Source: Ornithinimicrobium sp. F0845 | Lineage (GTDB): Bacteria; Actinomycetota; Actinomycetes; Actinomycetales; Dermatophilaceae | Assembly (NCBI RefSeq): GCF_023015765.1 | Contig: NZ_JALKAL010000020.1 | Span: forward strand, 1 to 45,231 | Length of the DNA stretch: 45,231 nucleotides | Reading direction: 5' to 3' | Shown here: piece after piece, positions 35,828-44,507 of the stretch | Layout of the letters: the number at the start of each line of letters is the position of its first letter | Numbering within the stretch: position 1 is the stretch's first letter | The notes under the pieces: generated by a model | What the model was told of the DNA's origin: nothing | Databases searched by the model: none | What the model saw: only the letters and a program-made list of their open reading frames with translations | Program-made: the position numbers and the translations under genes

Positions 35828-36705
35828 CGCTCGCTCACCTCCACGGTGGGTCGGAACAGCCCGGAGGGCTTGAACAGCAGGACGATCACCAGGATCCCGA
35901 GGGCGACCAGCTGGGCCAGCGAGGGATCGGCGAACTGCCGGGTGAAGGACTCCGCGAGTGCCAGGGCGGTGGCGGAGATGGCCACCCCAACCGGGTTGGC
36001 CAGGCCGCCCAGCAGCACCACGGCCAGCGTGACCGGCACCCAGATCAGTGCCGAGGCGGGCGAGAGGGCATAGAGGATGCCGATCATCGACCCGGCGATG
36101 GCGACCGACACCCCGCTGATCGCGGCGATCAGGTAGCCCAGACGCGTGGCGTCGATCCCGAAGGCCCGAGCCATCGTGGGGTTCTCGACACTGGCGCGGA
36201 TGGCATAGCCGGCCCTGCTGCGCTGCAGGAGCCACCAGCTGAAGCCGCACAGGGCGACCGCGGCGACCAGGCCCAGGATCTGCACCACCGGCATCGTGTA
36301 CGGACCGACCGACAGCACGTTGGACAACCAGGGGTTGTTCTCCGTGGGGATGCGGCGCAGGTCCTGCAGCCAGTACCTGGAGATCGCGGCCTCCAGGACC
36401 AGCAACAGACCGAATGTCGCCACCAGGGTGCCGAACATGTCGAGCTTGACCTTGGAGACGAACCACTGCAGCCCCAGCGACAGGGCGACACCGATCGGGA
36501 CTGTCGCCACCAGGGTCAGCAGCGGGTCGAACCCGTGGACGGTGGACAGCTCATAGGTGACATAGCTCGCCAGCAGCGCAAAGCCGAAGTGGGCGAAGTT
36601 GATGGTGCGCAGCAGTCCCCAGGTGAGGGAGAAGCCGAGGCTCAGCGTCGCATACAAACCGCCCAGCAGCAGCCCGGTGATCAGGGCCTGTATCCATTGC
36701 TGCAT
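35824..36705 (-). CDS. livH: Branched-chain-type ABC transporter permease LivH, 293 aa
   Basis: Membrane permease with about eight hydrophobic segments. ITGLLLGGLYATLSLGFSLTWGLLRTINFAHF at the N-terminus and IRASVENPTMARAFGIDATRLGYLIAAISG (the ATPase-contact loop) are typical of LivH. Length is normal. It lies 83 nt after the binding-protein gene. Confidence 0.95.
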   Translation of the reverse strand: MQQWIQALITGLLLGGLYATLSLGFSLTWGLLRTINFAHFGFALLASYVTYELSTVHGFDPLLTLVATVPIGVALSLGLQWFVSKVKLDMFGTLVATFGLLLVLEAAISRYWLQDLRRIPTENNPWLSNVLSVGPYTMPVVQILGLVAAVALCGFSWWLLQRSRAGYAIRASVENPTMARAFGIDATRLGYLIAAISGVSVAIAGSMIGILYALSPASALIWVPVTLAVVLLGGLANPVGVAISATALALAESFTRQFADPSLAQLVALGILVIVLLFKPSGLFRPTVEVSER

Positions 36706-36788
36706 CGCAGTTCCTTTCCCGCGCGCAGGGCGCGTCCGACGTCGGGCCGGACCGGGTGAGCGGCCCGGCCCGACGACGGCTGTCGCCT

Positions 36789-38063
36789 CTAGTTGATGGT
36801 CGTGCCGTCGGCCGTCTTGTCAGCCGGGTAGACGACCGTGAACTCGCCGTCCTGGATCTGCTTGATCGCGACCAGGTCGCCGTAGTAGTTGTTCTGCTCC
36901 GGGTCGAAGTCGATCTCGCCGAGGACGGTCTCGATCGAGTTGTTGACCAGGTAGTCGGCGATCTCGCCCTGGTCGAGGCTGCCGGCGCCCTCGACCCCGG
37001 CAGTGATGGTCTGCCACGTCGCCCAGGACAGGCCAGCCTGCATCTCGGCCACCGCGTAGGGCAGGCCTGCCTCCTCCGCAGCGGCGGTGAACATCTCGGA
37101 CACATCCTGACCGCCCTCGAAGGAGAGATAGGGCTCCTGCGGCTCGTAGAGCGTGGTGCTGGTCGCTCCCTCAGCCACCTCACCGGCGCCGAGCAGCAGA
37201 CCGGGAGCGGGGAAGAGGTGGAACTGGTGGCGCGGCTCCCAGCCGATCTGAGACAGTGCGGCCAGCAGCGCCGGAGAGTCGCCACCGAGGGCACCCACCC
37301 ACAGCAGGTCGGGGTCGGCGTCCTTGATGCGCTGGGCGATGGGGCCCCAGTCGGTGTTGCCCTGCGGGAAGTCGACCTCGAGGACGACGTCCAGGCCCCT
37401 CTCCTGGGCCACCTGCACCGAGCCGGGCGCGTCCTCGTGGCCGTGCGCGATGAAGTCGGTCGCCGGGTTCTGGTTGACCACGAAGCCGACCGTCTGCGGT
37501 GCCTCGTCGGCCAGCTCCGCATAGGCATCGAAGATCGTCTCTGAGACGGTGCGGCTGGAGTCGATCCCGCTGGCGAACAGCGGGAAGTGCCGGTCGTAGT
37601 CATAGGCGTAGGTGAGGGTGGCCGAGTGCTGCGGGAAGACCATCTCGTTGCGCTCGGCGACGTCCATCGCCGCGGTGATGTTGGCCGTGCCGTAGGGGCC
37701 GATCAACAGGTCGACGTTCTCCTGCGAGATCAGCCGGTTGTAGGCCGCGGCTGAGGTCTGCGGGTTGCTCTCGTCGTCGAGCAGGACCCACTCGACCTCG
37801 CGGCCCAGCAGGCCGCCGTTGTCGTTGAGCCACTCGACATACTGCTCGCCGGCTAACCGGTGGATCTCACCGGTGGCGGCCAGCGGCCCGCTGAGCGCGA
37901 GGGTTCCACCGACCCGGATGGGGTCCTCGGAACCGCCGGCGTCGGAGCCGCCGGTGCTGCTGTTGCCGTCGGTGCCACCGCTGGAGGTGCCACACGCGGC
38001 GAGGATGAGGCTGAGGGCAGCGATGCTGCCGAGGGTTGAGAAGGCACGCGAGTTCTTCTTCAT
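36789..38063 (-). CDS. Branched-chain-type ABC transporter substrate-binding lipoprotein, 424 aa
   Basis: Periplasmic-binding fold type I (Peripla_BP_6). The ATG at 38063 has AAGGA 9 nt upstream; the signal peptide MKKNSRAFSTLG... ends in lipobox LAAC, Cys24, then a Ser/Gly linker. IRVGGTLALSGPLAATGEIHRLAGEQYVEWLND and LLIGPYGTANITAAMDVAERNE mark the ligand-binding lobes. In this catabolic context it probably binds the growth substrate or an aromatic acid. It has the operon's first transporter position. Confidence 0.93.
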   Translation of the reverse strand: MKKNSRAFSTLGSIAALSLILAACGTSSGGTDGNSSTGGSDAGGSEDPIRVGGTLALSGPLAATGEIHRLAGEQYVEWLNDNGGLLGREVEWVLLDDESNPQTSAAAYNRLISQENVDLLIGPYGTANITAAMDVAERNEMVFPQHSATLTYAYDYDRHFPLFASGIDSSRTVSETIFDAYAELADEAPQTVGFVVNQNPATDFIAHGHEDAPGSVQVAQERGLDVVLEVDFPQGNTDWGPIAQRIKDADPDLLWVGALGGDSPALLAALSQIGWEPRHQFHLFPAPGLLLGAGEVAEGATSTTLYEPQEPYLSFEGGQDVSEMFTAAAEEAGLPYAVAEMQAGLSWATWQTITAGVEGAGSLDQGEIADYLVNNSIETVLGEIDFDPEQNNYYGDLVAIKQIQDGEFTVVYPADKTADGTTIN

Positions 38064-38152
38064 TGAAGCAATCCTTTCGGGGCGGGCGGCAAGGGGGAAG
38101 CCGCCCGGGGTCACGCGGTGGATGTCACGGGGGAGTTGCTGGTGCGGAAGGG

Positions 38153-38992
38153 TCAGAGCTCGGAGGCGATGTCCGCGCGGTCGACGATGGGGTTGCGCAG
38201 GACACCGATGGTGCTGAGCTCCACCTCGACCACGTCACCGGGGTTGAGATAGCGCGGCGGGGTCTGGCCCAGGCCGACACCGCCGGGGGTGCCTGTGGCG
38301 ATGACGTCACCGGGCAGCAGAGTGATGGTGTCGGTGATGTAGGCGATGATGTCCTCGATCGAGAAGATCAGGTCGCGGGTGTTGGCGCTCTGCATGGTCT
38401 CGCCGTTGACCCGGGACTGGATCTCCAGGTTGTCGACGTCCTCGATCTCCTGCGGAAGGAACAGGGCCGGGCCGATCGGACCGCTGCGGTCGGCATTCTT
38501 GCCCAGTGCGAACTGGGTCGTCGCCAGCTGCTTTGCGCGAGCGCTCAGGTCGTTGAACGCCGCGTAGCCCAGGACGTGGTCGCGCGCACTGGCCCTGTCG
38601 GCCAGCCACACCTTGTCCTTGATGACGACGGCGAGTTCGGCCTCCCAGTCCAGACCCTCGTTGGGCGGGACGGGCACCTTCGTGCCGTTGGTGACCAGGG
38701 TGGAGGGCCAGCGACCAAAGACCATCGGGAACTTGGGCAGGTCCTGGCCCGCCCCGCGCTTGGACTCCTCGGCGTGGGAGTGGTAGTTGATGCCCACGCA
38801 GAAGACCCGTGCGGTCTCGGGGATGAACGGGGCCTCGGTGATCTGGTCACGTGGGATCCCCTCGCCGGCGCGGGTGACCCTGGTCGTCGGGTTCTTGTAG
38901 AAGTCCGCGACGGTGGCGACGGGGTAGACGGTGTCGTCCTCAAGCTCGCCGATGTGACGGACGCCGTCCTGGACATAACCGATGAGAGGCAT
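38153..38992 (-). CDS. Fumarylacetoacetate-hydrolase-family enzyme, 279 aa
   Basis: Metal-dependent hydrolase, hydratase or decarboxylase acting on ring-cleavage products. Seen: FCVGINYHSHAEESK, DWEAELAVVIKDKVW (metal-binding Glu pair), GYAAFNDLSARAKQ, and ATGTPGGVGLGQTPPRYLNPGDVVEVE. These are the standard FAH motifs. The ATG at 38992 has GGAAAGAG upstream. Downstream of the extradiol dioxygenase, it may act on the meta-cleavage product; no separate alpha/beta meta-cleavage hydrolase is present. Confidence 0.93.
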   Translation of the reverse strand: MPLIGYVQDGVRHIGELEDDTVYPVATVADFYKNPTTRVTRAGEGIPRDQITEAPFIPETARVFCVGINYHSHAEESKRGAGQDLPKFPMVFGRWPSTLVTNGTKVPVPPNEGLDWEAELAVVIKDKVWLADRASARDHVLGYAAFNDLSARAKQLATTQFALGKNADRSGPIGPALFLPQEIEDVDNLEIQSRVNGETMQSANTRDLIFSIEDIIAYITDTITLLPGDVIATGTPGGVGLGQTPPRYLNPGDVVEVELSTIGVLRNPIVDRADIASEL

Positions 38993-39024
38993 GCGTAATC
39001 TCTTTCCGTGTGTGGGTAGTGGGG

Positions 39025-39558
39025 TCAGGCGGTGGGGAGAGTGGCGCGCACGGCCTGCCGGCCGCGCAGGATCGGCGGCACCGCCGCGACCAGAGCCACG
39101 GCGACCGCGATGGTGCCCCGCAGCAGCGGCTGGTCGTCCAGCGGAAGGGACAGGCGATCGTCGAGCGCGATCGTGCCCGGGCCGAGGAAGCCGAGGGCGG
39201 CGATCACCAGGGCGATGAAGAACGGGTACTCGCCGCCGCCGGCGGCATTCCAGAAAGTGCCCTTGAGCTGGGTCAGCGAGGAGCCGGCCACGAGCATCGT
39301 GCCCACTCCGACGGCGACGCCCAGTGGCACCAGGAGGCCGAGGAGCAGGCTGACCGCAGCGGCCATCTCGCACGTGGCCGCGAGATAGACCATGGCCCTG
39401 CCCGGGCGCTGTCCGAGGAGCTCAAAGAGCTTGGCTGAGGCCTCTGGCCCCGAGCCCGAGAACCAGCCGAGCAGCTTCTGGGTGGCGTGGGCGAACAGGA
39501 TGAGCGCCAGGCCCACACGCAGGATGAGAAGGCCGAGGTCGACCGAGGTGACGTCCAT
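39025..39558 (-). CDS. DoxX-family membrane protein, 177 aa
   Basis: Four or five hydrophobic helices with LGLLILRVGLALILFAHATQKLLGWF at the start and the DoxX core (GVAVGVGTMLVAGSSL; GGGEYPFFIALVIAALGFLGPG). DoxX proteins appear in respiratory and redox operons with varied roles. Its position between dioxygenase and FAH genes suggests an accessory redox or quinone-linked role, which is inference. Confidence 0.88.
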   Translation of the reverse strand: MDVTSVDLGLLILRVGLALILFAHATQKLLGWFSGSGPEASAKLFELLGQRPGRAMVYLAATCEMAAAVSLLLGLLVPLGVAVGVGTMLVAGSSLTQLKGTFWNAAGGGEYPFFIALVIAALGFLGPGTIALDDRLSLPLDDQPLLRGTIAVAVALVAAVPPILRGRQAVRATLPTA

Positions 39559-39567
39559 GGCTCGGGG

Positions 39568-40479
39568 TCAGGCGGAGTGGCTGGACTCGGGGGCCAGGCC
39601 AGTGAAGTGGTCGACCCACTCGATCGGGGGGAGTGCCCCCCACTGGTTGACCACCTTGTAGTTGGACAGGTTCTCGCCCGGGTCGACCACGCGGGGCTCC
39701 ATGTAGTCGTCGTGGATGATCTCCATCTCGGCGGTGCACTCCAGCAGGAAGTCGGCCGAGTTGAGGAAGTAGAGGAAGAGGTTGTCACCGGCGCCGTGGC
39801 GGCCCGGACCCCACACGAGGCGACGGTCCTCGGGGATCAGCGCGTCGGCCAGGCCCTTGAAGTCCTGGAAGGAGTGGTACTCCCAGCTGGTGTGGTGCAG
39901 ACCGGCGCCGTCGCTCTTGACCACGGCGACCGTGTGGTGGCGGCCGTCGGCGGCGCGCATCCAGGAGATCTCGTGCCCGGTGGTGCGCTCGCTGAGCAAC
40001 AGGCCACAGCTCGCGTTCATCTCGTGGGCCCACAGTGCAGGATCGGCCGCGGTGAAGTTGACGTGATCGACCGCGCGGGGACGCAGTCCGGGGCCGGCGT
40101 ATCGGCCGGGGCGGTCGTTCGGCATCGGGGTGTGCACCTCGAAGACGTGACCCTCGGAGGTGGCGAAGGTGATCGACTTCTGGATCGCGGCCCGCGACGG
40201 GACGTCACTGACGATCTCCAGGCCGGCGGCCTGCACCCGACGCTTGACCTCGTCGATGGCATCGGGGCTCACGGCCTCCAAGCCACAGACCGAGTGCACG
40301 TTGGCCTCGCCCTTGTGGATGATGTACTCGGCGTGCCGCTGGTTGGACGACATCAGGATGCTGTCACCCTCACGCCCCACCTCCCGGGCACCGATGTTGT
40401 TGGCGGTGTCCTCTGCGACACGCTCGGGGTCGGTCGCATAGACGGACATGTATCCCAGCCGCTGCACGAGTGGCTTCAT
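39568..40479 (-). CDS. Type I extradiol (VOC) ring-cleavage dioxygenase, 303 aa
   Basis: Two VOC modules; the second is catalytic. Candidate Fe(II) ligands are His139 (VDHVNF), His195/196 (LHHTSWEY) and Glu247 (LLECTAEME). His228 (GRH) and Tyr237 (LFLYF), ten residues before the Glu, match conserved active-site residues of the BphC/XylE class. The ATG at 40479 has AGAGGT 8 nt upstream. First gene of the minus operon, directly behind the promoter/operator at 40571-40600. The substrate is a catechol-type compound, identity unknown. Confidence 0.9.
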   Translation of the reverse strand: MKPLVQRLGYMSVYATDPERVAEDTANNIGAREVGREGDSILMSSNQRHAEYIIHKGEANVHSVCGLEAVSPDAIDEVKRRVQAAGLEIVSDVPSRAAIQKSITFATSEGHVFEVHTPMPNDRPGRYAGPGLRPRAVDHVNFTAADPALWAHEMNASCGLLLSERTTGHEISWMRAADGRHHTVAVVKSDGAGLHHTSWEYHSFQDFKGLADALIPEDRRLVWGPGRHGAGDNLFLYFLNSADFLLECTAEMEIIHDDYMEPRVVDPGENLSNYKVVNQWGALPPIEWVDHFTGLAPESSHSA

Positions 40480-40570
40480 CTCGAGGTACCTCTTCCTTGA
40501 GGGCAAGTGCGGTTGCGCCTGCTGCTGTGACTCTGGGTCGCCGGGGGTCGCTCTCGACCCGGATGGATAC

Positions 40571-40600
40571 ATTCAACACATTGAATCGTCGGATTGTCAA
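40571..40600 (-). promoter_or_regulatory. Promoter with 16-bp operator for the dioxygenase-transporter operon
   Basis: On the minus strand TTGACA (40600-40595) is followed at 18 bp by TTGAAT (40576-40571). The palindrome, read on the minus strand as ATTCAATGTGTTGAAT (40586-40571), covers the -10. The centre AATGTGTT is shared with the operator at 24180-24195 and the arms are ATTC/GAAT variants. The start codon is 92 nt downstream. Confidence 0.7.
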
Positions 40601-40811
40601 GAGTGTGGATCCGACTCTTTTTCCTGACCGCCGATCCGCCCCTGCCTCTCGTGATCTGGTCGGGGCATGTGTGAGCCGTCGGTGAGTCGGATCGCGGGGT
40701 GGCGACGCGCCGAGCCGGGGCAGAGCTACAGGGCGCTGACCTGCGAGATCACATCAGCCCCAAAACTCTCGGGCGCGTCCTGTTGCGCTGTAGGTCACAT
40801 CGTGCCTAACA

Positions 40812-40859
40812 TCCCTATATCTAGTAGTTACACACATGTGGTTCGTCCACATGTTGTGC
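40812..40859 (+). promoter_or_regulatory. Tandem NrdR-box-like sites
   Basis: TCCCTATATCTAGTAG (40812-40827) and CGTCCACATGTTGTGC (40844-40859) each match the NrdR-box pattern (ACAC-N8-GTGT with an AT-rich core) at about 12 of 16 positions. Their centres are 32 bp apart, about three helical turns, the usual spacing for NrdR. This implies autoregulated repression of nrdR-nrdJ by ATP/dATP-sensing NrdR. Confidence 0.6.
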
Positions 40860-40965
40860 ACAGCCGGAGGGCGTGACCCACACGTCATCCACAGGAAGTC
40901 CCCATCTCAACACACAGGCCAAGCCCGTCAGGGCCGCCTGCGAGACCCACGAGGAGGTCAGGAAG

Positions 40966-41454
40966 ATGCACTGCCCATTCTGTCGTCATACTGACTCCCG
41001 CGTGGTGGACAGCCGCGTCCAGGAGGACGGGACCGTCATCCGGCGTCGCCGCCAGTGCCCCGAGTGCGGGCGCCGGTTCGGCACCGTCGAGAGCGCCACC
41101 CTCTCGGTCATCAAGCGCTCCGGCGCGACCGAGCCGTTCAGCCGCGACAAGGTCCTCGCCGGGGTGCGCAAGGCGTGCCAGGGCAGGCCGGTCACCGAGG
41201 ACGAGCTGCAGATCCTGGGGCAGCAGGTCGAGGAGACCATCCGCTCCCAGGGACAGGCCGAGATCGACGCCCACGAGGTCGGCCTGGCGATCCTGGCGCC
41301 GCTGCGGTGCCTGGACGAGGTGGCCTACCTGCGGTTCGCGAGCGTCTACCAGGCGTTCGACAGCCTGGAGGACTTCGAGGGGGCGATCACCCTGCTCCGC
41401 GCCGAGCGCGAGGCGACAGGGAGCGAGCCCGACACGGCGGGGAGTATGCCGTAG
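40966..41454 (+). CDS. nrdR: Transcriptional repressor NrdR, 162 aa
   Basis: Represses ribonucleotide reductase genes according to the ATP/dATP balance. The zinc ribbon uses Cys3, Cys6, Cys31 and Cys34 (HCPFC...QCPEC). The ATP-cone follows ([29 protein letters not shown], ending [15 protein letters not shown]). The ATG at 40966 has GGAGG upstream and matches the universal NrdR start MHCPFC. It is followed by nrdJ 151 nt downstream. Confidence 0.97.
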   Translation: MHCPFCRHTDSRVVDSRVQEDGTVIRRRRQCPECGRRFGTVESATLSVIKRSGATEPFSRDKVLAGVRKACQGRPVTEDELQILGQQVEETIRSQGQAEIDAHEVGLAILAPLRCLDEVAYLRFASVYQAFDSLEDFEGAITLLRAEREATGSEPDTAGSMP

Positions 41455-41605
41455 CGCAGGGCATCCCTGCAGGTCACCGGAGGTTTGAGAGGACTGTCGG
41501 TGGTCGGTGGGACGGTGGTTGTGAGCCGCCGGAGCAGGACTAGCAGGACAGCACAAGACGTTGAAGTACCAAGGGTCCAGTACAACCAACAGAGGAGTCA
41601 GGATT

Positions 41606-44497
41606 ATGACGGAGACGAGCGCTGCACGGTCTCGTTCGCGTCGGGCCGGCAAGGGCCTGAAGATCGAGCGCATCTACACCACGCCCGGGGTCCATCCCTA
41701 TGACGAGGTGACGTGGGAGAAGCGTGATGTCGTCCAGCAGAACTGGAAGACCGGCGAGACCATCTTCGAGCAGCGCGGCGTCGAGTTCCCCGACTTCTGG
41801 TCGGTCAACGCCTCGACGATCGTCACCACGAAGTACTTCCGCGGCGCCCTCGGCACCGAGGCCCGTGAGACCGGCCTCAAGCAGCTCGTGGACCGGGTCG
41901 TGCTCACCTATGTCAAGGCCGGCAAGGACCACGACTACTTCGCGACCGAGGAGGACGCGGAGATCTTCGAGCACGAGCTCACCTACGCGCTGATCCACCA
42001 GATCTTCAGCTTCAACTCCCCGGTGTGGTTCAACGTCGGCACCTCCAGCCCGCAGCAGGTCTCCGCGTGCTTCATCCTCTCCGTGGACGACTCGATGGAC
42101 TCCATCCTCAACTGGTACAAGGAGGAGGGTTTCATCTTCAAGGGCGGCTCCGGTGCCGGTCTGAACCTCTCGCGCATCCGCTCCTCCAAGGAGCTGCTGT
42201 CCTCCGGTGGCACCGCCTCCGGCCCGGTGTCCTTCATGCGCGGTGCTGACGCGTCCGCGGGCACCATTAAGTCCGGTGGTGCGACCCGTCGTGCGGCCAA
42301 GATGGTCGTGCTCGACGTGGACCACCCGGACATCGAGGAGTTCATCGAGACCAAGGCGCGCGAGGAGGACAAGATCCGCGCGCTGCGCGACGCCGGCTTC
42401 GACATGGACCTGGGCGGCGCCGACATCGTGTCGGTGCAGTATCAGAACGCCAACAACTCCGTCCGCGTCTCCGACGAGTTCATGCGTGCAGTCGAGGAGG
42501 GTGGGGAGTTCGGGCTGCGCTCCCGCAAGGACGGCTCGGTCATCGAGACCGTCGACGCCCGCGAGCTGTTCAACAAGATGGCCAAGGCCGCCTGGGAGTG
42601 CGCCGACCCGGGCATCCAGTACGACGACACCATCAACGACTGGCACACCAACCCCGAGACCGGCCGGATTACCGCGTCCAACCCCTGCTCGGAGTACATG
42701 TCCCTCGACAACTCCTCGTGCAACCTGGCCAGCCTGAACCTGCTGAAGTTCCTGCGCGAGGACAACACCTTCGACGTCGAGAAGTACCAGGCGGTCGCCG
42801 AGCTGGTCATCACCGCGATGGACATCTCGATCTGCTTCGCCGACTTCCCGACCGAGCCGATCGGTGAGACGACCCGCAACTTCCGTCAGCTGGGCATCGG
42901 CTACGCCAATCTCGGCGCGCTGCTGATGGCCACCGGCCGCGGCTACGACTCCGAGGGTGGTCGGGCGCTGGCCGCGTCGCTGACCTCGCTGCTGACCGGC
43001 GCGGCCTACAAGCGCTCGGCCGAGCTGGCCGGCGTGGTCGGTCCCTACAACGGCTACGCGCAGAACGCCGACGCGCACAAGCGCGTCATGCGCAAGCACC
43101 AGGCCGCCAACGACGAGATCCGCACCCTGCACGTGATGGACTCCGCCGTCCACAAGGCCGCCACCAAGGCATGGGACTCGGTCGTCAAGGTGGGGGAGAA
43201 GAACGGCTACCGCAACGCCCAGGCCTCGGTCCTGGCGCCGACCGGCACCATCGGCTTCATGATGGACTGCGACACGACCGGCATCGAGCCGGACTTCTCG
43301 CTGGTCAAGTTCAAGAAGCTCGTCGGCGGCGGCTCCATGCAGATCGTCAACCAGACGATCCCGCGCGCACTGAAGATGCTCGGCTACGCCGAGGAGACCA
43401 TCGAGGCGATCGTCGAGCACATCGCCGACAAGGGGCACGTCATCGACGCCCCGGGCCTGAAGACCGAGCACTACGAGATCTTCGACACCGCGATGGGCGA
43501 GCGGGCCATCAAGCCGATGGGCCACGTCCGGATGATGGCGGCCGTCCAGCCGTTCCTGTCCGGTGCGATCTCCAAGACGGTCAACCTGCCGGAGTCCGCG
43601 ACGGTCGAGGAGATCGCCGACGTCTACCTGCAGGGCTGGAAGCTCGGCCTGAAAGCCCTGGCCGTGTACAGGGATGCGTGCAAGGTCGGTCAGCCGTTGT
43701 CCGACGGTGGCTCGACCGCCAAGGACAAGGCCGACGGCGCTGCCGAGGCCAAGGTCGAGAAGGTCGTGGAGTACCGCCCGGTCCGCAAGCGCCTGCCCAA
43801 GCGCCGCACCAGCCAGACCACGTCGTTCTCCGTGGGCGGCGCCGAGGGCTACCTGACCGCCGGCACCTACGACGACGAGACGCTGGGCGAGATCTTCCTG
43901 AAGTTCGGCAAGCAGGGCTCGACCCTGGCCGGCGTGATGGACGCCTTCTCGATCGCCGTCTCGATCGGCCTGCAGTATGGCGTGCCGCTGGAGACCTTCG
44001 TCGAGAAGTTCACCAACCTGCGCTTCGAGCCGGCTGGCCTGACCGACGACCCGGACGTGCGCATGGCGCAGTCGATCATGGACTACGTCTTCCGCCGCCT
44101 GGCGCTGGACTACCTGGACTTCGAGACCCGCGACTACATGGGCATCCACTCCGCCGAGGAGCGGTCCCGCGAGCTGGAGACTGGCTCCTATCTGCCTGGC
44201 TCAGCCTCGGGCGACTCAGACGATGAGTCGGTGGAGGACGAGTTGGAGTCCTACAGCCAGTCCGTGGCCACCTCCACGAAGAAGGCGGAGAAGCCCGAGG
44301 TCGAGGACAAGGTGGACGCCGAGGCGCCCGCGGCCCGCGAGGTCAGCGCCGGGGTGCACTCCTCGGCCGAGCTGATGGACAAGTTCCAGGGCAAGTCGGC
44401 TGACGCCCCGATGTGCATGACCTGCGGCACGAAGATGCAGCGCGCCGGCTCCTGCTATGTCTGCGAAGGCTGCGGCTCCACCAGCGGCTGCAGCTGA
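41606..44497 (+). CDS. nrdJ: Class II (adenosylcobalamin-dependent) ribonucleoside-diphosphate reductase, 963 aa
   Basis: Makes deoxyribonucleotides without oxygen dependence, using B12. Seen: FNSPVWFNVG, KGGSGAGLNLSRIRSSKE, the active-site segment NPCSEYMSLDNSSCNL with Cys361 and Glu363, and ASVLAPTGTIGFMMDCDTTGIEPD. A lysine/serine-rich linker leads to a C-terminal Cys-rich tail (CMTCGTKMQRAGSCYVCEGC) that reloads the active site. The ATG at 41606 has GAGGAG upstream. No cobalamin riboswitch was recognised before it. Confidence 0.97.
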   Translation: MTETSAARSRSRRAGKGLKIERIYTTPGVHPYDEVTWEKRDVVQQNWKTGETIFEQRGVEFPDFWSVNASTIVTTKYFRGALGTEARETGLKQLVDRVVLTYVKAGKDHDYFATEEDAEIFEHELTYALIHQIFSFNSPVWFNVGTSSPQQVSACFILSVDDSMDSILNWYKEEGFIFKGGSGAGLNLSRIRSSKELLSSGGTASGPVSFMRGADASAGTIKSGGATRRAAKMVVLDVDHPDIEEFIETKAREEDKIRALRDAGFDMDLGGADIVSVQYQNANNSVRVSDEFMRAVEEGGEFGLRSRKDGSVIETVDARELFNKMAKAAWECADPGIQYDDTINDWHTNPETGRITASNPCSEYMSLDNSSCNLASLNLLKFLREDNTFDVEKYQAVAELVITAMDISICFADFPTEPIGETTRNFRQLGIGYANLGALLMATGRGYDSEGGRALAASLTSLLTGAAYKRSAELAGVVGPYNGYAQNADAHKRVMRKHQAANDEIRTLHVMDSAVHKAATKAWDSVVKVGEKNGYRNAQASVLAPTGTIGFMMDCDTTGIEPDFSLVKFKKLVGGGSMQIVNQTIPRALKMLGYAEETIEAIVEHIADKGHVIDAPGLKTEHYEIFDTAMGERAIKPMGHVRMMAAVQPFLSGAISKTVNLPESATVEEIADVYLQGWKLGLKALAVYRDACKVGQPLSDGGSTAKDKADGAAEAKVEKVVEYRPVRKRLPKRRTSQTTSFSVGGAEGYLTAGTYDDETLGEIFLKFGKQGSTLAGVMDAFSIAVSIGLQYGVPLETFVEKFTNLRFEPAGLTDDPDVRMAQSIMDYVFRRLALDYLDFETRDYMGIHSAEERSRELETGSYLPGSASGDSDDESVEDELESYSQSVATSTKKAEKPEVEDKVDAEAPAAREVSAGVHSSAELMDKFQGKSADAPMCMTCGTKMQRAGSCYVCEGCGSTSGCS

Positions 44498-44507
44498 CCC
44501 ACAAGTT

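Larger units (their letters stand above)
40480..40965. other. Divergent control region between the dioxygenase operon and nrdR
   Basis: This 486-bp region contains the minus-strand promoter/operator (40571-40600), then about 200 bp with nothing recognised, then the tandem NrdR-box-like sites (40812-40859) and the nrdR ribosome binding site (GAGGAGG-like, 40951-40957). An exact 8-bp stem ACATGTGG/CCACATGT (40834-40854) overlaps the second box. No tRNA or small ORF with support was seen. Confidence 0.6.

Noticed and set aside
34649-36466. Extended N-terminus for livM
   Set aside because: The longer frame overlaps livH on the same strand; the ATG at 35827 with a 4-nt overlap gives a normal LivM start.
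41455-41605. Cobalamin riboswitch before nrdJ
   Set aside because: The 151-nt gap is too short and lacks the B12-box pattern; NrdR boxes upstream of nrdR explain control.
41540-44149. 869-codon minus-strand open frame opposite nrdJ
   Set aside because: It is antisense to nrdJ, with Val/Asp/Gly/Leu-rich shadow composition.
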